From Pagrus major (taxonomy: Eukaryota > Chordata > Actinopteri > Spariformes > Sparidae): a stretch of DNA of 64,000 bases. Positions 1 to 12,200 of this stretch are shown one piece after another; position 1 is the stretch's first letter, and every line of letters starts with the position of its first letter. The notes beneath the pieces were generated by a model. That model had not been told where the DNA came from, made no database searches, and saw nothing but the letters and a program-made list of their open reading frames with translations. The DNA lies in NCBI RefSeq assembly GCF_040436345.1, contig NC_133230.1, positions 14,146,197-14,210,196 of the forward strand, written 5' to 3'. The translations under genes and the position numbers were made by a program.

Positions 1-3000
1 TCACCTGTGTATAACTTTCTCTAGCAGTCAGTTTATTGTCAAACCGACTGCTCGTGTGCTCGTTCAATCCACCGTAATCTGCTTTGTGTTTCCAGTTTAA
101 TTATTTCCCCTCTCTCGGCTGCCCTTTGATGTACGATTTACCAGTTTAAAGACTGAGAACTCCAGAGTTAAATCAAATGAAAGCACATAACTGGGAGTGA
201 ACGCTGGTGAAATGTATGAAAATGATAGAGAAAGAGAGCACAAAAGACAAAGGAGAAAAAGAAAATAATGATAGTATGTGAACTAAAAAGCACTGTAAGC
301 ACCAGTGAGACAGATATGGAAACCATCCAGCTTTGAACAGGTGTTATAGAGAGCATGGAGTGCATTACAGTACATGAGGGCACACTAATGGACCTTGGCT
401 GACATTTCCAGTGCTGATCTAACAGCTTAGTATTACCGTTATTCTCCTTGAAAAGACTAGAGGTGATAAATGGCGTTTTATTGTGTTATTAATTTAGTCA
501 TTCTTGGTCTCCGAAGCCTTGTGCTCTCACATTTAGTGCTCCGGGAGGATTTGTAAATCTTTCAGTCAAAGCTGAGATGCTGTTTCTTTGTGAAACCATG
601 GAGAGAATCTCGGCAACAGGGATCTATTGCAAACATTAAAGTGTAATCTTAAGACCATCTCATGTTTGTAATTACATTACCGGTGGACCACACATCACAG
701 GAGACCTTGAAAATGATATTCACAACTCTCACATTCATCTTATCAGTATGTGAAAATGGTGCTTGTAGAGCAACGGCTCCCCTTCACTGAGCTGCAGAAA
801 TTGTTAGCTTAGAGCATAAATAAACAGATAAAATTGTTGGCTGAAAGTAATGAATGTTTGCAAAAAGGTAATGATCTGTTAAAATAGTTAGCTTAAAGTA
901 ATGAATAACAGCTGGTAGTAAGCTCAAGGTAATAGATTACAGCTTTACAGCAACAGTTAGCTATAACGAACCTTATGGACAAAAATAATTTGCTATTGGA
1001 TCAAAGTTGAAATAGTTAGCTAAAAGTGATGGATAACAGTTAAAATCGTTAGCTTAAAGTAATAGCAGTTGACAAAGTTAGCTAAAAGTTTTGGATAACA
1101 GTTGAAATAGTTAGCTAAAAGTAATAATAGCTGAAGAAGTTAGCTTAAAGTGATAACAGTTGGAATATTTAGCTAAAAGTAATGACAAACAAACGAGACA
1201 GAAAAGGACAGAAGGGCACCGGACTTGAAAATAGCATTGGTTTTGTGTCATTCAAACAGTTATATATTGCTGATGGCAAAGCCAAAGCCCTGTGGTTAAG
1301 AACGAGGGCTCGGAGATGAGCTAACCGTCCTATTATTTCCAACATTGGCTGGAAGTGAGTAATGAGATGCCGCTGGATCAGGAGTCAGTGTTTGTCGAAT
1401 CTACAGTTTCACTCGATTTTCTGTTTTCTAAAATGATCTGTCAAGTACCGGCGGTTAAAAAATAGGCTTAAGTTACAAAGAGTTGATTAAAGGAACAATC
1501 GTTCTGGCGTTAGCGTAAAAGGCTTTGCGGTTTTGTCAGCGCTTTAAACAAATGTGACAGCCAATAATACAAAAGTGCACGTCAGATAGGCAGGGAAACC
1601 CCTGTTTATGAATGCAGACTTGAACAACCGATTACCTATGAATTGTATGAAACGATTATTGTAACTGTAGCGACTGTTATAGAATTAGCATTGTTAAATA
1701 ACTGTCCGTTTGCAATCCATTCATCAGAATATGAAAGCTGGTGCTGATGAAAGATACTCATCAGTTCATCCGATACGGTTGTGAGTCAGACAAGAAAAGG
1801 TTGGGAACCATTGTTGCATCGGACACTCGTCTTAATTTACAACAGCTCCTGACATGAACAGCGGTCAACGTTTCCAATTACTTTTTCCCCCGACAAAAGT
1901 GATTTCAGCAAGTGTAACTGAAATGCAAACCGAGCTTTCGGTCCAACAATATGACTAACAATCTCCTCATCTTTTCTTGATCTGAGTGATGTAGATCAGG
2001 TTTGCGTGTGAAGGATCGGGAGGCACCGGAACTATACAAAAGAAAGCTGTCAACAGAACTCTAGTCCAATCCTTTTCTCCAGCCAGAGTTTCTTGAGATA
2101 AACCGCAGTCACAGTAGGAGGCATTGGATCAAACTTGAAAGCCAGTCAGAGGGGAACATCTCATCATGAGATCAAATATAGAGACGGAGAAAGGGAGAAA
2201 AGAAGCTGTAATGGGCCCCAGTCACTTTCTCTTCCACCCACTCGGCAGGACATGCCTAAGGCCCGAGGAATGCCCCATATTTACTTTCCCTCCTTCCCCA
2301 CTTCTCATCACCACACACGCTTTAGCACAAACACAGACTTTCTCTCTGACTTTGCCTCTCCTCCTGCCCCCCCTCTTTCCCAATCTTTAATGGAGCGGTC
2401 CAGACTATCCTGTCAGAGCTGTAATGTCATCCCGCTCTGCGATATTCCCCTCTGCAATCTACCGCTCTTGCTGCTGTCAGAAGCACTTTGCCTGTGACCG
2501 GGAGCCACTCTGATCAAATGCGAACTTTCGCAGTTGTTTGAAGGAGTGTCCGTGCGTGTAGTATATGTTTTGGGAAAGAAGTCTTTAATAATGAGTTTAA
2601 CATGTGTTACTTGAGTGGAAGACAGAAATGGAAAAGGGTGTGTGTCTATTTCAGCTGGTACCAATTTAGGCACTTTGGGTAGGTAAGTCTTTACACGTGC
2701 AGGATCAAGCTAAAAGTACACTTAAAACTTAAAAAGTATATTAATATACAATCGAAGTAATGTACGCGGCTTCTTCAGTGATGTCAGGAGAAATGAGAAA
2801 GAACGCTGGGATGCTTTGAATGCTGGATAAACAGCCACATTATTTATTTGAGGAACCGTTTGTTCTGATCTTATTTCTGATTGACGAAAAATAATTCAAT
2901 AAATAAATGAGAAAATTCCTTCCCATCCATTCCACAATCCTCTGGTGTTAAGATTTTATCATTCTAGGAAAAAGAGAGGACATAGCAGTGAACAATCTCT

Positions 3001-3075
3001 GGTCTATGATTTACAAAAAGGATTATCAGGGCTATTTCCACACTGATTACACTGTTTTTCTTTTCTTTGCTTTAG
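1..3075 (+). other. angpt1: angpt1 intron (partial) upstream of the first exon in the window
   Basis: No convincing coding exon is seen. The earlier fibrinogen-domain exons of angpt1 were looked for and are not here. A degenerate tandem repeat lies at 801-1185, listed separately. The remaining sequence is AT-rich and unremarkable, ending in a splice acceptor at 3075. Confidence 0.8.
801..1185 (+). repeat. degenerate tandem repeat, about 29-33 bp unit
   Basis: The words gttagctaaaagtaatgg and ataacagttgaaata recur with variation about ten times. Unit spacing is roughly 29-33 bp, clearest from 1015 onward (gttagctaaaagt at about 1015, 1078 and 1110, alternating with gttagcttaaagt). Similar arrays are common in percomorph introns, as I recall. 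It is AT-rich, with no coding sense. Confidence 0.8.
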
Positions 3076-3242
3076 GGCTTTGGGAGCATGACCGCAGAGC
3101 ACTGGTTGGGGAACGAGTATGTTTACCAGTTGACCAGCCAGAGGCAGTATGCCCTCCGTGTAGAGCTGACGGATTGGGATGGACACCAGGCTTTCTCACT
3201 TTACGACCGCTTCCAAATCGGCAGTGAGAAACAAAACTACAG
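3076..3242 (+). CDS. angpt1: angpt1 third-last coding exon, fibrinogen-like domain
   Basis: The exon is 167 bp, the size I recall for the matching human exon. The acceptor is a pyrimidine-rich tract ending tttag at 3075. The donor is AG|gtaatg after 3242. It reads from GGC TTT GGG (Gly-Phe-Gly) to Asn-Tyr and splits the following Arg codon (AG|G). It encodes 55 residues around HWLGNEY, LTSQRQY and DWDG. Confidence 0.95.
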
Positions 3243-6200
3243 GTAATGCCGCTCATTTGGACAAAGAGGGGGATAATTGTTTTTTTTTTAACTGCGGTGT
3301 CATATTTGCACCACATGTTAAAGTGATGCAGACATCAGGCTGAAATACGAATAAACGGATGAAGCTGCAAATGATTGAACCAATAATTTTTAGCCACGCT
3401 AGTAGCATTGCATCGATGGCAATGTTGGTCCAGAGTGAAATATATCAATCACTGTTGGATGAATCGGCCATTCATGTCCCCTTCAGGATAAATTAAAGGA
3501 ACTCTGGTGATCCATTAACCTTTAATATGACATTAGGTAAAAAAATGTCATGCGAGATTCAGGTTTCAAGCTGCTCCATAGTCTGGTGGTACGGCAGTAT
3601 CTCTTGCCAGATGGCAGCGGTAGATATCAGACTGTGGCTGGGTTGGGTGCACAAACCGTGCCAGTTTGTGATGTTCCCAGTCAGAATGTTTTCTATTGCT
3701 CCTCTGTTAAAGTTGACAGGAACTTGGCAAGGGAAGTTAGCCTTCTTAAGTTTCCTCAAAGGAAAACGTTAAATGAAAATTCAGTCCATCAAACGTTCTT
3801 TGGAGCTTTACAGCAAAACAGCGGCAATCTCCTACAAAACAGAAGCAGGTGGTGACTTGTTAAAAAACAAAACAGAAACAAACAAGAAACAAAGAAAACA
3901 ATCTATCCAAATTTAAAATGGCTCCAGACATCTGGCAAAATCCAAAATCCTGAGATGCCAACTTGATTTCAAAAGACCTTGTTTACTACGCACAGTCGAG
4001 TTGTCCACCCACTTCCGAAAGAGTGAAGATTTGGCTCTAAAAAGGTGTAAATATTGTGTTTTAAAAATCAATTTCGGATAACTGGATTACACCAGACAAC
4101 TTGTATGGAACCATTTCATGGTTTTTTGTTTTTTTTTCGGTCCCCATCTACTTCAGTTTTTAAGGAGAGTGCTGAAATGCTGTTTTGCTGTGAAGCTCCA
4201 CAAATGTTTTGTGGACTACAGAGCTTTGGCTGACTTTCCATCGGCATGAGGCTGAGTAGATAATGACGGAAATTAAAATTTTTGTGTGAACATATCCTTC
4301 AAGACATACCTGCAAACCTAATGACAGTCCCATCAGACTCAGCTGTTCTTGGTGACCACATTAGCATGGCTGTTTTGTTAGCGTTTTGCTCAAAGCGCTT
4401 GACTCACAGAGCTGCTAGCGTAGCTGTAGATTTTGACACAAGGTCTTCACAGCCTGTGTAGTGAGAGCAACAGAAGCTTTCAGTGTCTCCACGGGATGCA
4501 TTCAAACTGTATTATGTGGAGTTCGTGTTTTGGCTCAGAGCACAACACAATCATTGTTGATCCGTGTAAAACAGAAGAAAAGAGTCTTGACGCATAAAAA
4601 TATGTGTCAGGTTGTGGTTACACGCCGATAGCGGGAGTTTGCTCCCTATGTAGACAGCTGTAATGATTAGAAGCATATTTGTTCTATCAGACGTGCGTGA
4701 GATGGATGACTGGAAACGTGACTGAAATGCCTCCTGTCTAGACAAGTCTTTTTGTTTTTGCTTGCCTCTATCGCTGCATATAGAAGATTGTGAAACTGTG
4801 TCTTTAACATGTGTCACTAATGGAAGGAAGGAAGGAGGAAAGAAATTATATAAGGAAATCATACCTCAATAGAAAGACAAAATGTTCCAGGGTGTCAAGA
4901 TAATGGCGAAGTATGGCCAGTAACTGGGAGCTTTCCAGACGCCTCAATCAAGTCGATCCCATTATGTAAGTCTATGGCGTTACGTTTTTCTCATTGCAAA
5001 TTCCTTCCAAACCAAATGTATCGCTTGTCATCGTCTCCTTCTTGCAAACTTCTTCTCTGATCGACATTTTGTCCTCGTGTGATGTGGGGGCGAAGGTTTC
5101 TGTTTTCTTTTGAGGGGGTTAATGATAACAGGCCTCAAACTATGGCAGATGCTTGGCCCTCTCAGATGTGGAAAACTACTGCAAATTCCACCGAGTTCCA
5201 AGCAATCGCTGGCTTTAGAAGAGAAGGTCTGACATCTCCAATTCTGCAGTTTTCACTGGATGGCTGGTTCGCGCTGATAAGAGGTCCCTTTAGTTGCGAA
5301 ATGTCTTTGGTTCAGCTTTTGAAAGACGAAATAAGGAGCGGGATCCTGTGACTTAAAAGCCTTCAACTCAGCCATTCTATTCCTTGGAAGCTCTAGAAGA
5401 GATTACAAGTTTCAAGTGTTTCCCCACAGCGGGGGGCCGTTAGGCTTGTTGCCATATCTAATCTCGACAGGGGTTTCACTTTTACGAGGTTTACGTCTTG
5501 AGCAGCTTATACCTGGAGTTGGCTCTGGGGTTTTCTCTGAGGAGAAATGGATTTCAATCAAGCAGAAAAGATCACATTGTTTTGAATTTAACGCAAAGTT
5601 GAAGTTTTGTGTAACGGCAATGTGAGGACAGAGAGAAACTCTGGTTACCTTTAGTCTTTATTAATGGCTCTGGTTTGAATGTACAGGCACAAAAATGTGA
5701 AGTTCAGGCCTGTAAATTTGTAGTTCTGGAGATTCAACCAAGAGATGTTTGCTGTGTGGTGCATGGAGGGCCGGGTGGAGTGGGGGCAAGAGTGCCAGAC
5801 CCTCAAGTCATTTTGTATTCTGCTCTGATCCGGAACCAGATTCAGATTCATCTTCACTCCTGTTTACTGACCCGACTGCAGCAGCAATACCCGGAGTTGT
5901 CCTCCGTTTTCAGGCTTTTCTGGCTTTTTTCTTTGACACACACACACACACACACACACCCTCCTTGTGTGCCATTGCTCACTAACGTTAGCTTACGGCT
6001 AGTATACAGTGAAGTCAACTGGCTGTGTTGGGCAGATAAACACTGCATGAGAAACACGAATAAACACAGAAGTTCCTGCCGTCAGACTCGCTGCGCTACC
6101 ATTAAACAACCACCATTGCTGAAGAAAATCTCTCTGATGTGACTCAGGCACAGATGTTCACAGATGAGGTAATGTTTTAAAATGTTATTGCCGTTAAGTT

Positions 6201-9200
6201 TTGTCTCGTATGCCGACTTCCCTGTCCAGGAAACAGCGACAGGCGACCACATGAAACGCACCGTTAGCTTGGACAAACTTGTGGATTTCTCTGGGTTTGA
6301 ACATTGTTGGAAACATTGGGATGATGTAAGTGCACAAATTGTTGTTAGATCCAGAATTCCTACATATTATATCTTTAAGAAAACACCATCCAACTCCTCA
6401 TGTCACTTTCTCACTTTCTCACCACAGACACTATCTCATAAGTTTATATTTGCTTTTATATCACCCTTTTACACTTTATTCTCAACACCCCATGCTTGAA
6501 CTTTTGTCCTTTTCGAATTAGGGAAGCAATAATTTTGTTTTCGTCCCACTGAGACATGGCAAAGGACACCCCTGACCCTTCCAGGCTGTTTTGGATGCAG
6601 GCTCACACTGTTTAGGAGTCGAATCAACACGCTGATCTCTATAAATAGATCTGTTCTTGAAAAATAGTTGCGGTATGATAATCACACATCGCTACTCTGA
6701 AACACGGGCCAAAACAAACCAGATGGCCTGGCCCACAAACAAACCGCGGCTGCCACATACTCTTGTTGTTTCTGCTTTGGCACCTCTCTGCTTTTAAATG
6801 TCAAACAATCTATGACAAGTTGTCCAAATGGCATTTATTGCTGTGAAACCGAAGAGATAGCTGTAAGCGATATGGCTTGTCTTTTGAGTTGGTTTTGGGT
6901 TTATTTTCTGTCATCCGCGGTGGTTTACTGGAATACAGTCTGCGTCAGTGTGAGTCAGACAAACATTTATCAAGACCTCATATGGTACAGTCTCTCTCTC
7001 TCTCTCTGTATCTCATACACACAGGCTGTCAGAACAAAAAGCACATAAACAAGGCCAGGAGCAGAAAAACACTACTTGGAAACCGGGTAGAATAACTGAA
7101 TAGTGCTGATCTAACAACACGCACGACTCGCCATTCATCATGAACAATATTGAGCACAGCAGCCAGGAAATGTTTGTCTTGCTGCCAGCTTCTTTGTTTT
7201 AATACATATACATACAGCACAGTATGCTGTGAAATGGGAATTACTCAACTTGCAGAGAGGGAGGGAGGTGTGCAATTATTCATTTGTGAAATGTTGGGTC
7301 ATAATCTTTTAGAAATGAAATAATATACAGGGAATCAATGTCATATTTATGCAATGTGTCTTCATTCAGTACAATAAAGGGGTAAATCTCAAAAACAGAT
7401 ATCTAGATGGTTATGATGTGTGTGCTTAAGGTTCCAGGAAACCCATTTAAGCATCAATAAACATCAGTTTTCCCTCAATTCAGCGATACTTAGAAAAACA
7501 TTATTTTTCTCTGTCAGTACCATTTGTATATTACAGTTTCTGCCTGTGTTGAAGGCCTTTTTCACACAGCCAATCCTGGCCTCAGAGAGTTTGCTTCCAT
7601 GAATCATAACTGATAAGGTGACAACTGATTACAGCTTGTTAACACAGCTGAGTTCATGCAGTCAAACACTGTTAAGTTGAAGGGCTTTCACCAAAATTGA
7701 GATCTAACACTATAGTTTTGTTTATTGGCCGGTTATTTAAAGGAAAGGTTTACCCAAAACAGCATTGCAGCATTCTCCTAAACAGCTGAATTAGATTGGG
7801 ACTTGTTTTAGACATGCAAAAAGCAATGGGGGAAAAGAAAACATGGCTCCATACAGCTCTTCAAACATAATCTAAGTCTCCGGTAGCTCAAATCCCCAAT
7901 TGATAAGAAAAGACATTATTTACACATGAAGTCTTCACTCCAGCTGCTTGGTTGCTGAGCACCCCATCTGAAATGCGTCCCCTAGCTCGACCATTTTTTG
8001 GGTCGGACGATCTCCAGAAATGTTTTTTGGACTAAGGAACTTCCCCCAACTTTCCATTGGGATAGAGGTGAGATGATGACAGGGTCAACTTATCCTTTAA
8101 GTTGTTTATTAAGGTTGCTCCAGTTTCTCAAATTTAAATGTTGTATTTTTTTCCCCTTGTATATCAACAAACTGAATATGTTTGCTTTTTGGACTGCTGG
8201 TAAGACTAAACAGAAAATTTGAATGACTCAACTTGGTCTTTGTAAAGTTATGATGGGTATTTTTCTCAAATTTCTGACATTATATATACCAAACAAATAC
8301 TAGATTAATATATAAAATGAAGTGCAGATTAATGTAAAATGAAAATATATACAATATTTGGTTTAACTATAAACTTTGCCAAAGCCTATTCATGCACCTC
8401 TGGCTCCAAGACTTGAACTTTTTTCCTTCAGTGCGGTTTGGAAAACAGAAAATATCTACAATGCACTGGTCTTGCAAATAAAACTTGAGAGCAGGGGCAG
8501 ATCAGGACGACTACATCACTGCAACAGAAACCGAATAAAAGAAGAAATCAAATCATCAGCTACATCTGCACAGTGTAAGCTGACACCAGCAGGGTTTTTT
8601 TTTTATGTTAAATGAACAAATCTTATGGACAACACTGTGAGTGGTACATTTGAGCTGACCAGAGCAACAAAGTTCCCACTGAACCACAACCTCATAATAA
8701 TATTGTGAAATGAGCTCTTTCAGCTTTTTTCCTCGTTGTGAGTGGGGTCACCATAATTGCCGAGGTTACTGTCTTTATAAACAACTGTAGAAAGTCCCCC
8801 TATCATCAGAGCTAATTTGGTTGCGATGATATAGCGTTGGTTGCAGAAAGCAAAATAATAAAAATATAATTTGATGACCTGCAAATATTGTTGTAACGAT
8901 AGCCATCGGATCAACACATCCAGCTAATCGCCCTCATTTATCAGAGGTTCATTGCGGGGGAAAAAAATAGGCTATGTGTCTACATATCAATAGCAACAGG
9001 AGGGGTAAAGTAAAAGTCAAGCAAAGAGACATAAAAATGCTAATTAAAAGAAAAAAGAAAAAGTGAAGCAGAGGTGAGTCAGAGGGAAATTATGACAACG
9101 AATGAAGAAAAATAGACATTACACGAAAACTAAATTACGTAACTTAAAATGACAAAGCCGCAAACTGAAATAAATGATACACAATGCCAGCTCAGATAAA

Positions 9201-12200
9201 CAGTGTCACGCAGATAAACACGGACTGTTGAGAATGGCCTGGTTGCTAAGACGTTTTTTTGATTTATAGGTGGCTTTCTAACATTTTTCCATGATGCCAT
9301 TTTTGACAGAGGCTTTTTAAATAAATAAACACCAAAGATTATTATATCTGTCAGCCAGCAGAGACCAAGTGAAGTATACAATGATGTAGTGGTGGATATT
9401 GAATTTTTGTTTTGTTTTGTTACAAACCTAAAAGTGGTTCGTTAAGAATCAAGGAAACGGAGCTTCCTGCAGTTCACTAAGGGAGAGGTGTGATTTCTTT
9501 ATGGCTAACTGAACAGAATTAAGCATAAAACAATATTGTTTTGCACACAGATGTATTTGACAATAACAGAAAAGACAATTATTGTTGCAAAAGCATGGAA
9601 AGGTGAAAATAATGAGTAAACTCGAAGCATGCAAACATACCGAATTTTGGCGAGCCCTCCGGTGGGTTACTTCAGAGCTGTACAATAAATATACGTAATC
9701 ATGTTTTAATGGCCGACTCACACAGGGGTTGGAAAAATAAAGTGGCACTTAGTATAATTGTTCTCCTAAATAATGTTCATAGTTGATTCAAGAGTTGAGT
9801 TTGCCCTGAAAAGTATTTTAGTGTTGCAGTACAGCTCAGTAAGTACAACATTTTAACTAGAGACCATCTTGTGAAAGGATCAGTCCGGCACGACACCAAT
9901 CAAGCTGTTCATGTTCCGACCCGTGACTTCTCATTACTACATTATTACATGAGAACTGTACTTATGGGTCGGATCACACCAAAACTAAGGCTTTATTTTG
10001 ATCTCAGCTGCACACCTGTCTGGACTGGTGCTGCATCTTGCACAGCTCTAGTGCTTGTGTTTACAAAATCTTTCCACAGACAGACAGATAGACATAAACA
10101 CCTGGCGAAATACCCCCGAACTGCTTCTGTGGTAGTTCCCACTATATATACACAAATATGGATGTAAAGCAAGCGGGGCCCCTTTGCTCGGACCATGCCC
10201 ATCTGTTAAGTTTCGTAACTGCATCTTGCTCGGTTGTGACACAGTTGTGCTGACAAAAATCCATCCACAGACAGACAGACAGACAAGGTGGAAACAATAG
10301 CAGCTATACCAGCTGCACTAGACAAAGTGTCCCCTTTCCTACTTCCTACCTCCTTAGTCCCTTGCTCCGATCATTGCCATTTAGCCACTTAGCCTTCATT
10401 TTAATCCCAACTACACGCCTGTACACAACTTTCATGACTGTATCACAGTTGTGACTTTATTGTGCTGACAAAAATCTGTCCACAGAAAGACATGTAAACA
10501 GCTCGGTGTTTACTCAAAACCACTTCTGTGTGAGTTCCCACCACAAAAGATGTGTCCAGGATGCCATTTTGCCATGATGACACACACAGACACACAAACT
10601 GAAAACATTACCAGCCAAAGCTCTGGCGCCTGGTGAATATTGTAAATCCCTGTGCAGATTATTTGATGAGTATACTGGAGACATTTTCTAATTCCAAAGT
10701 AAACTTCCATTAATCAGGCAAGAAAAGAAGTGCAAGCCAATAAGATTTTCATGAAATAGAAAACCTTTTCGTATGTGGGATGCCATGTCCTACTCATTTT
10801 GCACCCAAGTGGACTTAAACCATAAACAAATCATATATCTTATTATCATATTTTCCAATAACTTTCTATTAAATTCATTACATGTAAGATTTGTCTAAGA
10901 TTTCCAAAACCCTTTGCTCAACTTTAGCCTGATAATGTCTGTATTTAAATTTTCATGTAACTACCACAGAGGAATGTAGGTCAGTTAACGTCTGAGTAAT
11001 GTCTGTTTAATGCACCTCAAACACTAATACGCATGCAAAGATGTGCGGTACGCTGGGCGCGAGACAGAACCATAAATACTAAAATTGTGTAAGGTACACG
11101 TTCACAGTAGTTAAATATATGCACAGACACAAGTTGAGGTTTACCGATTTAAAAAAAAAAAAAAAAAATGATCGTACGGTATGTACTTTCAGTGTGCCTC
11201 CCTGCTGGAAGAAAAGACTTATATGTTTATTTTTGAACGAGCCATTACATCTTTATTCAATATCCTTCTCAGTTCGTACAGCCAAGTTCTTAAATCCAGT
11301 GATTTCTCCATATGGTAATGGCCCCGATCTCCCCGTGGAATCAGATAGACCTCGTTTAGATGTGTTTCATGTGAGGATTTAGAAAAGATATTGGCAGAGA
11401 TGTGGGTTCCAAAACATGGTGACCCTTCCATTTTCCAAGACTCACACTGAGATAATCTTGGATATCTCAAGTTATGTCTACTTGAATCTCATCCCTGCAA
11501 GCATCGGGTTCCACAGTTTCCAGTGATACGGAGACGAAGCATCGGAGGCTGCAACAGAATCAGCAGCAGGACTCGTTAGAAATGAAAAATCTGTTGTGTA
11601 TTTAAAGTTTATCAGTAATCAAAGCTCTGATATGGCCTTTTAAATTCGACACAATGTACAGTTGATTGTTCAGCTCTCTACTATGGAGTCATAGGAAAGC
11701 CATAATATAAGCCAAAGTACATTTTTTGAAAACACATTTTTTTAAATTTGTCTCATTATGGCACTTCTATGACTCCATACTCTGTCACCTTGTCAAATTA
11801 ATCAACTAAAAATCCAGGTAAATTAAAATAAATAAATAAATTACTGATCACACACAAAACAATCCTAACTCAAGGTCCATCTTCCAGCTTTGTCCAGAGC
11901 TTTCAACCACACCACATGGTCTTCATGAGTAGGTGAGGTTTGCTCAGTTTTCACAGAGATGGATCTGCTTACTAAAGGTGATATGGATGCAGTCATACCT
12001 GCTACTGAACTCAAACATCAACAGATCCATATCTGTGCCAACTAAACAGACTCCAACTACTGACTACTACTGTCCTTCAATACATTTGAATACTCCAAAA
12101 AAGTGAAAAGTCCCTTAAGTGGAAATTCTCATGCCAAATGTCCAAGTCAAGAGTTTTTTTTTTCATGCTTATAAACGATTTTAATTTCCAATGGTTTGCA

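Noticed and set aside
5675-6142. 155-codon open frame on the + strand
   Set aside because: It runs through a CA microsatellite, matches no family and lies inside an angpt1 intron without splice or codon signals of a gene.
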